A DNA stretch of 64,000 nt, taken from RUG023 sp900315435. GTDB lineage: Bacteria; Spirochaetota; Spirochaetia; Sphaerochaetales; Sphaerochaetaceae. The stretch's first letter is position 1. Each line of letters begins with the position of its first letter. The stretch spans positions 45,067-109,066 of the forward strand of contig CADAJJ010000002.1 of the NCBI GenBank assembly GCA_902788205.1, in the 5' to 3' direction. The notes below the pieces were generated by a model. The model was not told the DNA's origin. It worked only from the letters and a program-made list of their open reading frames with translations, and did not search any database. Shown here piece after piece: positions 27,485 to 37,095 of the stretch. Position numbers and translations under genes: made by a program.

Positions 27485-28990
27485 TCAACCTTTTCCTAAC
27501 CGATAATCAGCAGGGGTAAGCCCTTCATGCTTGCGAAAGGTTGTAATGAAATAGCCCACATCATTATACCCGACAGCAGCTGCAATTTTGGCAATCTGGT
27601 CATTGGTTGTCCTGAGCAATTCCTTTGCTCGTTCCATTCTGTACATCACAAGCATCCTCACGAAACTTTGCCCACAGTGTTTCGAAATAAGACGCGAGAG
27701 ATACGCAGTATTGTAACATAGCACTTCAGAAAGGTCAGAAAGGGATATGTCTTCGGCAAAATGCTCCTTGATGTAATTCTCCACGACGACACCAACTTCT
27801 TTTTGTCTCTCCATATCCTCTACTTGCAGATTCCGAAGCACGGTATGGAGACGTTGCGACATCACCACCATGTAAGAATGCACATCCGATTGGGTCTCCT
27901 CGAAAATGGCATCAGAACAAGGAAGGGAGAGCAGGCACACGACCTCTTCCCAAAGGGAATGAATCAGCGTCACACCCCTAGGGCTGCTTTCCATCAGTTG
28001 CTCAAGTTTCCGCAATGCCATGTCAAGCCCATCCATGTCTCTACTCTGGAGAGCCGAGAAAAGTTCAGTCCGTAATCCGGACAAACGCTCTGGAGAAATT
28101 TTCTGAAAGCCTTCCCCTTGCCAGCATACGACAAGGTTTTTCCCCGCTATCTGGCTCTGATGAAGGCTTGTGAGAGCCTGTTGCTTTAGCCATGGCAACT
28201 CTTGCAAGGTTTTTCCCACCATGCTGACTCCTGCAGAAAAAGTAAACCGATACTGTTTCCAAGCATCCAGTTGGACATTCTCTATTCGCCTCTCCACCAT
28301 TTTCCTGCAAGAGTTCTCATCCATCTCACGCAAGAACCGGAACAAGACAATGTAACGCCGGTACTCATAGACAAGCAATCCTCCAACCTGTTCCACCAAA
28401 CGGGAAAGATAGTCGCGGAGCATGTAGATCTCAAGGCCTTTTGGTGTATCGCAGTACAAGGCAGCAATTACAAATTGCTCTTTATCCAGACTCCAATCCG
28501 AACCGGCCTCTTCACACGTCCCCTCAATTGCATCATGCAGAATTTGGTCTTGCACCTTGGGTAGCATGTGGGAAACGGCGAGCGTAAGGACATCCATCTT
28601 CTCCTGAGCCTCACGTTTTTTCATGAGTCTCTCCGTCGCTTTTGCCAAAGCATCATGCAAATGGGTGAAACTGACGGGTTTTACAAGGAAATCAACGACC
28701 CCAATCTGAAGGGCTTTCCGTGCATAAGCGAATTCCGAAAAACCGGTGATAAGCAGGATTTCAGTCTGGGGGTTCAACGTATGCACGGCGCTAGCAAGCG
28801 ACAAGCCATCCATTCCCGGCATGCGGATATCGGAAATCACAATGTCGGGATGAAGATGCTTCACCATGTCCAAAGCAACAATCCCATCTTCAGCTTCACC
28901 AGCCACCTCGCACCCGATATCAGACCAAGGGAACAGCCGCATTCCCTCAAGGACGATTGGTTCATCGTCAGCAATCAATACCTGAAACAT
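27485..28990 (-). CDS. YesN-type response regulator with AraC domain
   Basis: A 501-residue regulator: receiver domain (DDE at 8-10, phospho-acceptor Asp54 in ISDIRMPG, Lys in LVKP), a long middle region of about 260 residues, and a C-terminal AraC domain (DISLSDLSEVLCYNTAYLSR and KIAAAVGYNDVGYFITTFRK). I place the start at the ATG at 28990, where the receiver begins; the frame is open a further 38 codons into the kinase gene. It overlaps the kinase 3' end by 23 bases, so the pair is coupled. The fructan ABC/GH32 operon lies directly downstream and is its probable target. Confidence 0.94.
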   Translation of the reverse strand: MFQVLIADDEPIVLEGMRLFPWSDIGCEVAGEAEDGIVALDMVKHLHPDIVISDIRMPGMDGLSLASAVHTLNPQTEILLITGFSEFAYARKALQIGVVDFLVKPVSFTHLHDALAKATERLMKKREAQEKMDVLTLAVSHMLPKVQDQILHDAIEGTCEEAGSDWSLDKEQFVIAALYCDTPKGLEIYMLRDYLSRLVEQVGGLLVYEYRRYIVLFRFLREMDENSCRKMVERRIENVQLDAWKQYRFTFSAGVSMVGKTLQELPWLKQQALTSLHQSQIAGKNLVVCWQGEGFQKISPERLSGLRTELFSALQSRDMDGLDMALRKLEQLMESSPRGVTLIHSLWEEVVCLLSLPCSDAIFEETQSDVHSYMVVMSQRLHTVLRNLQVEDMERQKEVGVVVENYIKEHFAEDISLSDLSEVLCYNTAYLSRLISKHCGQSFVRMLVMYRMERAKELLRTTNDQIAKIAAAVGYNDVGYFITTFRKHEGLTPADYRLGKG

Positions 28991-30704
28991 GACCACCCTC
29001 TTCTTTGTGGATACGAATCTCCACCGTTGTTCCTTTACCCAACGCACTCCTGATGGAAACGCCATAGCCCGGGCCATAGGAAAGTTGAAGCCTTCGTTGT
29101 ACATTCAGCAATCCCTGGAATCCTTTTCCTTTTTGTTCCACCAAGAGCATTGTTACTGTCTCGGCATCCATACCAACCCCATCATCCACTACGGTGAAGA
29201 CCAGCGATTCTCCTTCGTCACGAACCGCAATCGTTATTGATCCATGCCCAGTTTTCGGCTCTAGGCCATGAACAAACGCATTCTCCACTACCGGTTGAAT
29301 CACCAACTTGGGAATCAGACAGGATGCGTACTGGTCCGGAACATCTATGGAGAGAGAAACTTTGTCCTGGTAACGCATTCTCTGGATAAAAAGATAATCA
29401 TCAACGTTGCGCATTTCCTCTTTGACTGTCAGGAACTCCACATTGCCGTCAATACTCACACGAAGCAAATCAGATAAGGCTATCGCCATACGCGCAATAT
29501 CAGACTGATGGGCAATCTGCGCTTTCCAATAGATGACGTTCAAGGTGTTGTAAAGAAAATGGGGATTGATTTGAGCTTGAAGCATTTTCAATTCAGCCTG
29601 GTTCTGTAACAATTTTGATTTGTACTCTGAATCAATCAGCGATGCTATCCTTTGAACCATATCGTTGAAATGAGCGCCAAGTTTTCGAAATTCCGGGTTT
29701 TCATCAACAGGCACACATGCATTGGAATCTCCATGGGCAAACCGGGACATCGCATCCACAATGCGTTGAATCCGATGGGTCGTGTATCGGGCATAAGCAA
29801 GTGAAATGAGAAAGACAATCAAAGAGATGGCTACGATACCAAGGAGCACGAAACCCATCAGACGAAAGACGGGAAGCAAAGCTGTTCTCCACGGAATGGC
29901 GCATACCACTATCCAGTTCATCGTCGGAATTTTCTGATAGAACACATATGTCGATCCGACAACCTCCATACCACTTTCATTCCCAAGCAACGGGAGTATT
30001 TGGCTGGAATTCTGAAGGAATCCAGCTATAATATTCCCACGTTCATCAAAAAGCGCTATCTCGCCACCTTTTCCGACATCCATATCAACAAATTGCCGTT
30101 TGAAAACCTCTGGATAAAGGGTGATATCAAGAAACCCGATACGATTATAATTTCTCGTACTCTCAACTGGTCGAAGCACATGGATAAGCTTACCTTCCGT
30201 ATCATTAATCCAAATTGGGCGATGATGAAAACCATCATTTTGATGTGAAACGACCCAAAGCCATTCGTTGGAAAGCGCCATTGGAAACTGAAGAAGATTC
30301 CCATCCAAATCATACAGGGCAATGGAACGCATCAAAGTGCTGTCGAAAAAGATAGCAATCCCCTGTTCCGCGGAAAAAAGCTCAGGACGGGAGACGTGGA
30401 CATTCTCAAAAGCGGACAAGAGATACCCTTGTACCCGTTCGGAATTCACAATCGTTGTCGAGGTATCTTCAATTCTGGTGGCAAGGCCATCCATGTTGAG
30501 GGAAAGCAACATCATCGAATTTGAAATGGAACGCTTTATCTGATCTCGCATGGAATGGTAAAAAACCGTAACGACCACAATAGTGATGGTCAAGACCGGC
30601 AAAAGAGCCAATGCCAAATAGATGACAAGGTTTTGAGATGATACATGCAGCCGTAAGAACCAGTGAGGAAGCTCTCTCTGAAACCTCTTCATATTCGTAG
30701 ACAA
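28968..30704 (-). CDS. YesM-type sensor histidine kinase
   Basis: A 578-residue membrane kinase. One span lies near residues 24-48 and another near 285-310, enclosing an extracellular sensor domain of about 230 residues. A HAMP linker follows, then the His-kinase box with the phospho-accepting His in NPHFLYNTLN, and a C-terminal ATPase with N box (ENAFVHGLEP) and VVDDGVGMD. It forms a pair with the overlapping YesN-type regulator and probably senses the sugar or the loaded binding protein of the fructan locus. Confidence 0.94.
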   Translation of the reverse strand: MSTNMKRFQRELPHWFLRLHVSSQNLVIYLALALLPVLTITIVVVTVFYHSMRDQIKRSISNSMMLLSLNMDGLATRIEDTSTTIVNSERVQGYLLSAFENVHVSRPELFSAEQGIAIFFDSTLMRSIALYDLDGNLLQFPMALSNEWLWVVSHQNDGFHHRPIWINDTEGKLIHVLRPVESTRNYNRIGFLDITLYPEVFKRQFVDMDVGKGGEIALFDERGNIIAGFLQNSSQILPLLGNESGMEVVGSTYVFYQKIPTMNWIVVCAIPWRTALLPVFRLMGFVLLGIVAISLIVFLISLAYARYTTHRIQRIVDAMSRFAHGDSNACVPVDENPEFRKLGAHFNDMVQRIASLIDSEYKSKLLQNQAELKMLQAQINPHFLYNTLNVIYWKAQIAHQSDIARMAIALSDLLRVSIDGNVEFLTVKEEMRNVDDYLFIQRMRYQDKVSLSIDVPDQYASCLIPKLVIQPVVENAFVHGLEPKTGHGSITIAVRDEGESLVFTVVDDGVGMDAETVTMLLVEQKGKGFQGLLNVQRRLQLSYGPGYGVSIRSALGKGTTVEIRIHKEEGGHVSGIDC

Positions 30705-31048
30705 ACGCCATTCTCCTCTTTTTGTATGTGTGCCTGTTCCAGCCTTTTTCCATTACCAAGTACGCAGTCGGAATACTGTTCACGCCTTTTCCAAACATCC
30801 AGACACCATATCAGTCGCCTGTCCCTTTTGTTCGAACCCGAATCCTCCGCGCATTGCTGACCACATTCCAAAGTATAGACCACCGAGCGATTCGCGCCAA
30901 AGGAAAAACCCCATGCGTTGGTCCACCCTCAGCATGTGCAAGAAATGATACTTCCGGTACAAGCAAATCTTGCTGTGCAGCAGACAGTTTTACCCATAAG
31001 AATGTCCGTATACCTATTGTTCACAACCATAATCAAGGAGGTTTGTGT
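30705..31048. other. Spacer between divergent kinase and ABC operons
   Basis: This 344-base stretch holds the promoters of the minus-strand kinase and of the plus-strand ABC operon. The frame open on the plus strand before 31049 is not coding: it has no start signal, and the binding protein's signal peptide begins at 31049. A GC-content step lies here, from AT-richer DNA on the left to GC-rich codons on the right. Confidence 0.5.
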
Positions 31049-32335
31049 ATGAAGAAAGCCTGTTTGTTTGCACTGCTCGCCCTTACTGCGGCTGGAACGC
31101 TGTTCGCCCAGGGCGGGAAAGAAAGCAGTTCGTCGAGTGCGGCCGCCACCACAGCCAAGCCAGTGACCCTGCGTGTTTCCTGGTGGGGTGGAGACTCACG
31201 CCATACTCCGACCCTGAAGGCCTTTGACCTGTACCACGAGAAGAACCCCAACGTCACTGTCAGTGGCGAGTATCAGGGATGGGATGGCTACTACCAGAAG
31301 ATCGTCACCCAGCTCGCCGGCGGTACCGCGCCCGACATCATGCAGATCGACCAGCCATGGCTCTTCGAGCTTTGCTCCCAAGGCGACGTCTTCGCCGATC
31401 TTTCCAAAGAAGATCTTTCCCAGTTCGATGCGAAATTCCTGCAGTCAATGTGTAGCTATGACGGCAAGGTCATGGGACTGCCGACCGGCACCAACGCCAA
31501 CACCTTCCTGGTTGACGTCGAGCTGCTGAAGAAATCCGGCATCGACCCCAACACCAAATGGACTTGGGAGAATATCGTCACCGAAGGCAAGAAGGTCCAC
31601 GAGGCCAACCCGGACTGCTACTTCGAGGCAGGCACCCCGGACCACATCCGTTTCTGGTTCGAGCTGTATATGGCCCAGCTGGCCGGTTGCGTCGTCAAGT
31701 CCGACAAGACCCTGGCCTTCAACCGCGACCAGGCAATCCAAGCGTTCAAGTATTTCAAGTCTTGGTGGGATAACGGAGTTTCCGCCCCGCTCTCCAAAAC
31801 CAGTTTGTTCTACCAGAAATTCGATGACGACCCGGATTGGGTCACCGGCAAGGTAGCGGCCGCCTGGACCTGGGTCAGCGCCCTTGGCAAGAACATCGGA
31901 AGCCGCCAGAACATGGAGACCCGCCAGTTCCCGGTCATGGCAGGCGCCGTCAACACGGGTGTCCTCGTCCGCCCCAGCCAGATTTTCGTCGTCAACAACA
32001 ATTCGAAGAACAAGGCTGAAGCGCTGAAGCTGCTGAACTTCCTCTTCTACGACCAGGAAGCCATCAAGATCCTCGGCACCGCGCGCGGCATCCCGTCGAC
32101 CACCATCGGACGCGAACTGCTTGCCAAGGAAGGCAAGATCGACAAGCTCTCGGAAGTCGGCACCAACGAAGGTGTCGCCCAGGGAGGTGACGCGCAGAGC
32201 ATCTGGCAGATGAACAGCCAAGTCATCCAGGTCATGCAGGACGTGATCGACCAGTTCGGATACGGCAAGCTGACCGCCGAACAGGCCGCAGACACGCTTA
32301 TCGCCAACCTGAACGCTACACTCGCGGCGCTTTGA
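31049..32335 (+). CDS. ABC sugar-binding protein (third importer)
   Basis: A 428-residue family-1 binding protein. The signal peptide is textbook for this group: MKKACLFALLALTAAGTLFA, then QGGKESSSSS, with no lipobox Cys. VSWWGGDSRHTPTLKAFDLYHEKNP and LAGGTAPDIMQIDQPW match the binding protein at 18356. AAGGAGG at 31035-31041 is seven bases before the ATG. It begins an operon with two permeases and is followed by a terminator after them. No glycosidase is in the operon, so the substrate may be a monosaccharide. Codons are strongly G/C-ending, unlike the genes to the left. Confidence 0.94.
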   Translation: MKKACLFALLALTAAGTLFAQGGKESSSSSAAATTAKPVTLRVSWWGGDSRHTPTLKAFDLYHEKNPNVTVSGEYQGWDGYYQKIVTQLAGGTAPDIMQIDQPWLFELCSQGDVFADLSKEDLSQFDAKFLQSMCSYDGKVMGLPTGTNANTFLVDVELLKKSGIDPNTKWTWENIVTEGKKVHEANPDCYFEAGTPDHIRFWFELYMAQLAGCVVKSDKTLAFNRDQAIQAFKYFKSWWDNGVSAPLSKTSLFYQKFDDDPDWVTGKVAAAWTWVSALGKNIGSRQNMETRQFPVMAGAVNTGVLVRPSQIFVVNNNSKNKAEALKLLNFLFYDQEAIKILGTARGIPSTTIGRELLAKEGKIDKLSEVGTNEGVAQGGDAQSIWQMNSQVIQVMQDVIDQFGYGKLTAEQAADTLIANLNATLAAL

Positions 32336-32408
32336 GCCGCCACCTGCAACGGGGGCCATCGTCGGGATGGCTCCCGCTCTTTTCCCATTCCCGGCAAGGA
32401 ACGCATCT

Positions 32409-33290
32409 ATGAAAAGACACAAAGATTACCAATACGCGGGATACCTGTACATCCTTCCGTGGATCATCGGGTTCCTTTCGCTCCAGCTGATTCCCCTGAT
32501 CAACTCGTTCGCCTATTCCTTCACCAACCTGCAACTGCTCGGCACCCGCCGGTTCATCGGGCTGGAGAACTACGCCAAGCTCTTCAAGGACCCGCTGTTC
32601 TGGCAATCGATGAAAGTGACGTTCCTCTACGTCCTGATGGCGGTACCCTGCAAGGTCGGCTTCGCTTTGTTGATCGCCATCATCCTCAACCAGAATCTGA
32701 AGGGCATCAACCTGTTCCGCACGCTGTACTACTTGCCCTCGATCCTCGGTGGCAGCGTCGCCATCAGCGTGCTGTGGCGCTATTTGTTCATGGACAACGG
32801 CATCCTGAACAACATCCTCTCCTTCCTGCACCTACCCACCCATTCCTGGCTTGGAGATCCGCGTCTGGCGCTCCCTACCATCGGACTGGTGACGGTCTGG
32901 CAGTTCGGCAGCTCGATGCTGATCTTCCTTGCCGGTCTCAAGCAGATTCCCACCGTCCTGTATGAAGCCGCAGAGCTGGACGGATCAGGGAAGCTACGCA
33001 CCTTCTGGAGCATCACTCTTCCCTCGCTGAGCCCGATTGTCCTCTTCAACCTGATCATGCAGATGATCAACGCGTTTCAGGAATTCACCCCCGCCTTCGT
33101 CATCACCCAAGGCGGACCATTGAACAGCACCTACCTGTACGGGCTCTTGCTGTACAACCAAGGATTCAAGTTCTTCAAGATGGGCTATGCATCGGCCCTT
33201 TCCTGGATTCTTTTCGCCATCATTCTGGCCTTTACCGGACTGACCTTCTTCTCATCCCAATCCTGGGTGCATTACGGAGACAATGTATGA
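32409..33290 (+). CDS. ABC sugar permease, MalF type (third importer)
   Basis: A 293-residue permease with six spans and the EAA loop YEAAELDGSGKLRTFWSITLP. The start at 32409 (MKRHKDYQYAG) has AAGGA eight bases upstream; the open frame before it is not coding. The stop overlaps the next gene's ATG (ATGA), so the two permeases are translationally coupled. Confidence 0.94.
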   Translation: MKRHKDYQYAGYLYILPWIIGFLSLQLIPLINSFAYSFTNLQLLGTRRFIGLENYAKLFKDPLFWQSMKVTFLYVLMAVPCKVGFALLIAIILNQNLKGINLFRTLYYLPSILGGSVAISVLWRYLFMDNGILNNILSFLHLPTHSWLGDPRLALPTIGLVTVWQFGSSMLIFLAGLKQIPTVLYEAAELDGSGKLRTFWSITLPSLSPIVLFNLIMQMINAFQEFTPAFVITQGGPLNSTYLYGLLLYNQGFKFFKMGYASALSWILFAIILAFTGLTFFSSQSWVHYGDNV

Positions 33291-34129
33291 GAAAACGCAG
33301 CAAAACCCGCACGTTCGTTTCTTACCTGATCCTGATACTGCTCGCCTACATCATGGTCTATCCCTTGCTGTGGATGATCGGGGCGGCCTTCAAGACCAAC
33401 GCCGAGATTTTCGGCACGATCAGCCTGTTGCCCAAAGAGCCGGTCTACAACGCCTGGGCAGACGGCTGGAGGGGTTCCGGGCAGTACACCTTCGGACGCT
33501 TCTTGACGAACTCCTTCCTGATGGTCGTTCCGACCGTCCTGTTCACGGTGGCCAGCAGCGTGCTGGTCGGCTACGGCTTCGCCCGCTTCCGCTTCCCATT
33601 CAAGAAACTGCTCTTCATGCTGATGCTCAGCACGATGATGCTGCCAGGTACGGTCGTCATCATCCCCCGCTATATCTTTTTCCGGAAGCTCGGCTGGCTG
33701 GACAGCTATCTGCCCTTCATCGTCCCGGCAGCTCTCGCCACCTACACCTTCTTCAACTACATGACCGTCCAGTTCTTCCGCGGGCTGCCTCTGGAGCTGG
33801 ATGAATCCGCGAAACTGGACGGATGCGGCAGCTTCCTGATCCTGACCCGGATCCTGCTTCCCTTGTGCACCAGCATGATCTTCTCCGTCATCGTCTTCCA
33901 GTTCGTCTGGCGGTGGAACGACTTCCTCGACGTGCTGATCTACATCTCCAGCGTCGCCAAATACCCGGTCGCCCTCGGGCTGAGGATGACGATGGACATT
34001 TCCACCGATTTCGACTGGAACCGGATCATGGCCATGTCGATCGTCTCGATCCTGCCCCCGGTAGTGGTCTTCTTCTCCGCCCAGCAGTACTTCGTCCAAG
34101 GAATCGCGACCACCGGCATGAAGGACTAA
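33287..34129 (+). CDS. ABC sugar permease, MalG type (third importer)
   Basis: A 280-residue permease with six spans, ending QQYFVQGIATTGMKD. Its coupling loop reads DESAKLDGCGSFLILTRILLP, with Ser in place of the second residue of the usual EAA, a tolerated variant. It is closely similar to the MalG-type permease at 19757. It is the last gene of the operon and is followed by a hairpin terminator. Confidence 0.94.
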   Translation: MRKRSKTRTFVSYLILILLAYIMVYPLLWMIGAAFKTNAEIFGTISLLPKEPVYNAWADGWRGSGQYTFGRFLTNSFLMVVPTVLFTVASSVLVGYGFARFRFPFKKLLFMLMLSTMMLPGTVVIIPRYIFFRKLGWLDSYLPFIVPAALATYTFFNYMTVQFFRGLPLELDESAKLDGCGSFLILTRILLPLCTSMIFSVIVFQFVWRWNDFLDVLIYISSVAKYPVALGLRMTMDISTDFDWNRIMAMSIVSILPPVVVFFSAQQYFVQGIATTGMKD

Positions 34130-34151
34130 AGCCAAGAAAGCAACTCGCAAG

Positions 34152-34182
34152 GGGCTGCCGTATGACTGCGGCGGCCCTTTTC
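34152..34182 (+). terminator. Rho-independent terminator of the third ABC operon
   Basis: GGGCTGCCG pairs with CGGCGGCCC over nine bases (one G-T), with an eight-base loop, followed by TTTT. It begins 22 bases behind the stop codon of the last permease. Confidence 0.8.
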
Positions 34183-34631
34183 TTGCATCCCCCACACGAT
34201 CAAACCCTTTTTTCCCAGGCATTGTTCTCTATTTTCCTCTCTACCAAGAAATGCAGTTCATGGGAATAGGGACAAACGCCGGAAAAGGACTCAACTGCAC
34301 GCACTTCGACGAAGAGCTGAAGCAATGAGCTCCTCGCCTATCTCGCAAGCAAGTTCGTGGACGACTTCGCCCACATGGACGAAAGGCAGATCCTGTCGAC
34401 CCGCAGGCCGACGGCTACAACCAGGGAGAGCGAAAAGAAAGGCCAAGAAGGGACCCTGCCTTTCAAGCAACTTCCCAATCGCCCATCTTCCTTGACCAAA
34501 CCGAAGAGGAAGAACGGACAGCCGGGCGCTTGCGCACATTGCCCTTTTTCCCGTCCAGGTTCCCGAGCATCTCTTCGTCATTGTCCGAGACCACAACACT
34601 CCTGCAGGAACATCCGGCTCCCTTCGTTCTC
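34183..34631. other. Intergenic stretch with possible decayed coding sequence
   Basis: No intact gene. On the plus strand short pieces with coding-like codons appear in different frames: ELLAYLASKFVDDFAHMDER near 34325-34385, then DPQADGYNQGERKER in another frame. They cannot be joined without shifts and match no family I can name. The stretch lies between the ABC terminator and the 3' end of the GntR gene. Confidence 0.35.
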
Positions 34632-35312
34632 TCAATCGTTTGGATGGAATTGCTTGATGGCGCCGATGGTGGAAAGGATATGCTGCTCCATGATCCGCTC
34701 GGCCTGCGCCTTGTCATGAGCCTTCATCGCATCAAGCAGCAGCGCGTGGTCATGGATGCCGTGGGCGGTGCCCATCAAGGCGACAATCCGTTTCATGGCG
34801 CTTGCCAGGTTGATCCGCATTCCCTTGTAAGCCTCTTGAATGTAGGGGTTTTTCGTCACATCGCCCAAATACTCGTGGAAGGCGAAATCCGCATCGGCAA
34901 AGGCAGCCGGGTCTCCAGCAGTCTCGACCATCCGATGGTAGATCGCCTGAAGCTGTCCTATCTCCCTTTCGGTGATGCGGGTCGCGGCCAGGCCTGCGAT
35001 GCTCTTTTCAAAGACCATACGCAGCTCCAGCACTTGGATTACCTGGCTCTCGCTTTGGATCTCTCCCCCGCTGACGAGCGGGGCGTGGCCACGCGAGGCG
35101 ACCACGGTGCCCAGTCCGCGACGCGTCTCCACGTAGCCCTTTGACTCAAGAATCTGCAGGGCGCTGCGGATGGTGACCCTGCTGACGCCATACTGCAGAC
35201 AGAGCTGCGCCTCGCTGGGCAGTTGCTCCCCCTTGTGGTAGGTGCCGTCCACAATCGCCTTCTCGATCTGGGCGCTGATGGTGGCTCTCAGTGGAATGCG
35301 CTCGTTAGCCAT
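34632..35312 (-). CDS. FadR-subfamily GntR regulator of the transketolase operon
   Basis: A 226-residue repressor with a winged helix (KGEQLPSEAQLCLQYGVSRVTIRSAL) and the helical FCD ligand domain (FADADFAFHEYLGDVTKNPYIQEAY, with HDHALLLDAMKAHD). The ATG at 35312 overlaps the end of the transketolase gene by eight bases. It has no SD, but a full promoter (see 35320-35348) ends seven bases before it. It is the last gene of the SDR-transketolase operon and probably controls it through the inverted repeats near 37835-37867. Confidence 0.92.
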   Translation of the reverse strand: MANERIPLRATISAQIEKAIVDGTYHKGEQLPSEAQLCLQYGVSRVTIRSALQILESKGYVETRRGLGTVVASRGHAPLVSGGEIQSESQVIQVLELRMVFEKSIAGLAATRITEREIGQLQAIYHRMVETAGDPAAFADADFAFHEYLGDVTKNPYIQEAYKGMRINLASAMKRIVALMGTAHGIHDHALLLDAMKAHDKAQAERIMEQHILSTIGAIKQFHPND

Positions 35313-36240
35313 GGAACCGAGTGTACGCCGTTCCGAGCATTTCGACAACCTTTGCGGCGATATCCTTGTCCGTCAGGTGATAGCGGACCAACAGTTCCTC
35401 GTAGTTCGAAGCGCTGGTGCCATAGCAGTCTTGGACACCGACCATCCCCACCTTGCCGAGCGCTTCGGCGACCGCGGAACCCATACCGGCGTGGACGTTG
35501 TGTTCCTCGGCGGTGACTATCGATTGCATTCCCTCGGCCTCGCGCAGCAATGCTTCGTAGTTCAGAGGCTTGATCCGGTACAGGTCGACCACCCGGACGC
35601 TGATGCCTTGCTTCTCCAGAAGCTCTGCCGCCTTCAGGCTTTCATGCACCATGGTCCCGCAGGCGAAAACCACCGCGTCCTTGCCATCGCGAAGACGGAA
35701 CAGCCCTTCCCTGAAATCCTCGCCCCCCTGATAGACCACCGGAAGATCGGCACGGCTGACCCGCAGGTATGCGGGACCGGAACCTTCGGCAAGCAACGGC
35801 ATCAACCCCTTCACGGAAACGGCGTCACAAGGGCAATAGACCTGCATGTGGGGCAGCACCCGCATCAAGGCGATATCGTCGATGCTCTGATGCGTCTTGC
35901 CGTCTCCGTAGTCGGAAAGACCCGCCGAGGAACCACAGATGACCACGTGCAGGCCTGCAATGGCGATCGAGGAGCGGATCTGGTCGTACGGTCTGCCCGT
36001 GGCGAAGACGGCGAAGGTGCTGACGAAGGGAATCTTTCCGCCGAGGGCCAGCCCCGCGGCTGTGCTCAGCATGTTCTGCTCAGCGATTCCCATCTGGAAG
36101 TACCGCTCGGGAAAGGCATTCTGGAACAAGCAGCTCATCGTGCTTTTCCCCAGATCGGCGTCCATCGCCACCACATTCCTGTTCTTTTCCCCCAACTCGA
36201 CCAAGGCTTCCCCATAGGCCTGTCTCAAACTTGCACGCAT
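35305..36240 (-). CDS. Transketolase, C-terminal subunit
   Basis: A 311-residue protein equal to the pyrimidine-binding and C-terminal domains of transketolase. The cofactor-contact Glu is in GIAEQNMLSTAAGLALGGKIPF, followed by TFAVFATGRPYDQIR. The N-terminal half is encoded by the preceding gene, and the two overlap by 16 bases. GGAGG precedes the ATG at 36240. Split transketolases of this kind form a complex and transfer a two-carbon unit between sugars. The SDR and GntR genes beside it suggest a dedicated catabolic route rather than the housekeeping pentose-phosphate pathway. Confidence 0.93.
   Translation of the reverse strand: MRASLRQAYGEALVELGEKNRNVVAMDADLGKSTMSCLFQNAFPERYFQMGIAEQNMLSTAAGLALGGKIPFVSTFAVFATGRPYDQIRSSIAIAGLHVVICGSSAGLSDYGDGKTHQSIDDIALMRVLPHMQVYCPCDAVSVKGLMPLLAEGSGPAYLRVSRADLPVVYQGGEDFREGLFRLRDGKDAVVFACGTMVHESLKAAELLEKQGISVRVVDLYRIKPLNYEALLREAEGMQSIVTAEEHNVHAGMGSAVAEALGKVGMVGVQDCYGTSASNYEELLVRYHLTDKDIAAKVVEMLGTAYTRFHG
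35320..35348 (-). promoter_or_regulatory. Internal promoter, probable leaderless transcript for GntR
   Basis: On the minus strand TTGTCG (35348-35343), a 17-base spacer and TACACT (35325-35320) end seven bases before the GntR ATG. The promoter lies inside the transketolase coding region and would give the repressor its own transcript without a leader. Confidence 0.5.
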
Positions 36241-37085
36241 TGTCCAACCTCCTCCCGCATCCGTCTGATGATGGCGACCGCCTCCTGATACTGCTGTGCG
36301 CTCAACATCGAGTTGTGGAACTGGCATTTGCCTTCCGCGAAGGGAAATCCTTTCCCCTTGACGGTGTGGGCGACGACGCAGGTGGGAAGTCCTTTGGTCT
36401 GGTCGCTGTCCGCGATCGCGTCCAATATCTGGGGAATCGAATGCCCATCGATCTCCACCACGTGCCAGCCGAAAACCTTGAAGCGTTCGGCCACATGGGG
36501 AATCGGAAACACCTCCTGGGTGGTTCCCGAAGCCTGCACTCCGTTCAGGTCGACGAACAGGCAGAGATTGTCCAGCTGATAGTCGGCCGAGCTCATGGCC
36601 GCTTCCCAGACCTGTCCCTCTGCCAATTCGCCGTCGCCGGCGATGCAGAAGACTTTGGCCGGATTGCGATCCAGCTTCAGGGCCATCGCCATGCCGCCGG
36701 CAATCGAAAGCCCTTGCCCGAGCGAGCCTGTGACCGCCTCCAGGCCGGGGGTACGGTCGATATCGGGATGCCCTTGGAGCATGCCGTCCAGCGTCTTCAA
36801 TCGGGAAAGTTCCTCACGAGGGAAGTAGCCGAGTTCGCAGAGCGCGGCATACTGGGCCAGGACCGTATGTCCTTTGCTGAGGATCAACCGGTCCCGCTTG
36901 GGATCTTTCGGATGATGAGGGTCGAGGCCGCGCATCCGGTCGAAATACAGGACGGCGATGATGTCGGCAATCGACATGCTTCCACCGAAATGCCCCACTT
37001 TGGTGGAGACCATATCCAGAATATCGGCACGAATATCGATTGCGTGCCGTTTTAGCGAGAGAATCCGTTCGTTGCTGTAGTCCAT
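36225..37085 (-). CDS. Transketolase, N-terminal subunit
   Basis: A 286-residue protein with the thiamine-diphosphate-binding domain: GHFGGSMSIADIIAVLYFDRM, SLGQGLSIAGGMAMALKL, and the metal/diphosphate motif GDGELAEGQVWEAAM with the downstream Asn in FVDLNGVQ. It is the partner of the overlapping downstream C-terminal subunit and follows the SDR gene by ten bases. Confidence 0.93.
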   Translation of the reverse strand: MDYSNERILSLKRHAIDIRADILDMVSTKVGHFGGSMSIADIIAVLYFDRMRGLDPHHPKDPKRDRLILSKGHTVLAQYAALCELGYFPREELSRLKTLDGMLQGHPDIDRTPGLEAVTGSLGQGLSIAGGMAMALKLDRNPAKVFCIAGDGELAEGQVWEAAMSSADYQLDNLCLFVDLNGVQASGTTQEVFPIPHVAERFKVFGWHVVEIDGHSIPQILDAIADSDQTKGLPTCVVAHTVKGKGFPFAEGKCQFHNSMLSAQQYQEAVAIIRRMREEVGQCVQV

Positions 37086-37095
37086 CGCGTCCTCC

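Noticed and set aside
31445..34222. Long minus-strand frames opposite the third ABC operon
   Set aside because: They run antisense to well-supported ABC genes, have no recognisable domains, and arise from the strong G/C bias at third codon positions.
34291..34635. 114-codon minus-strand frame behind GntR
   Set aside because: It overlaps the GntR end, has no start signal, and its composition is that of an antisense frame.
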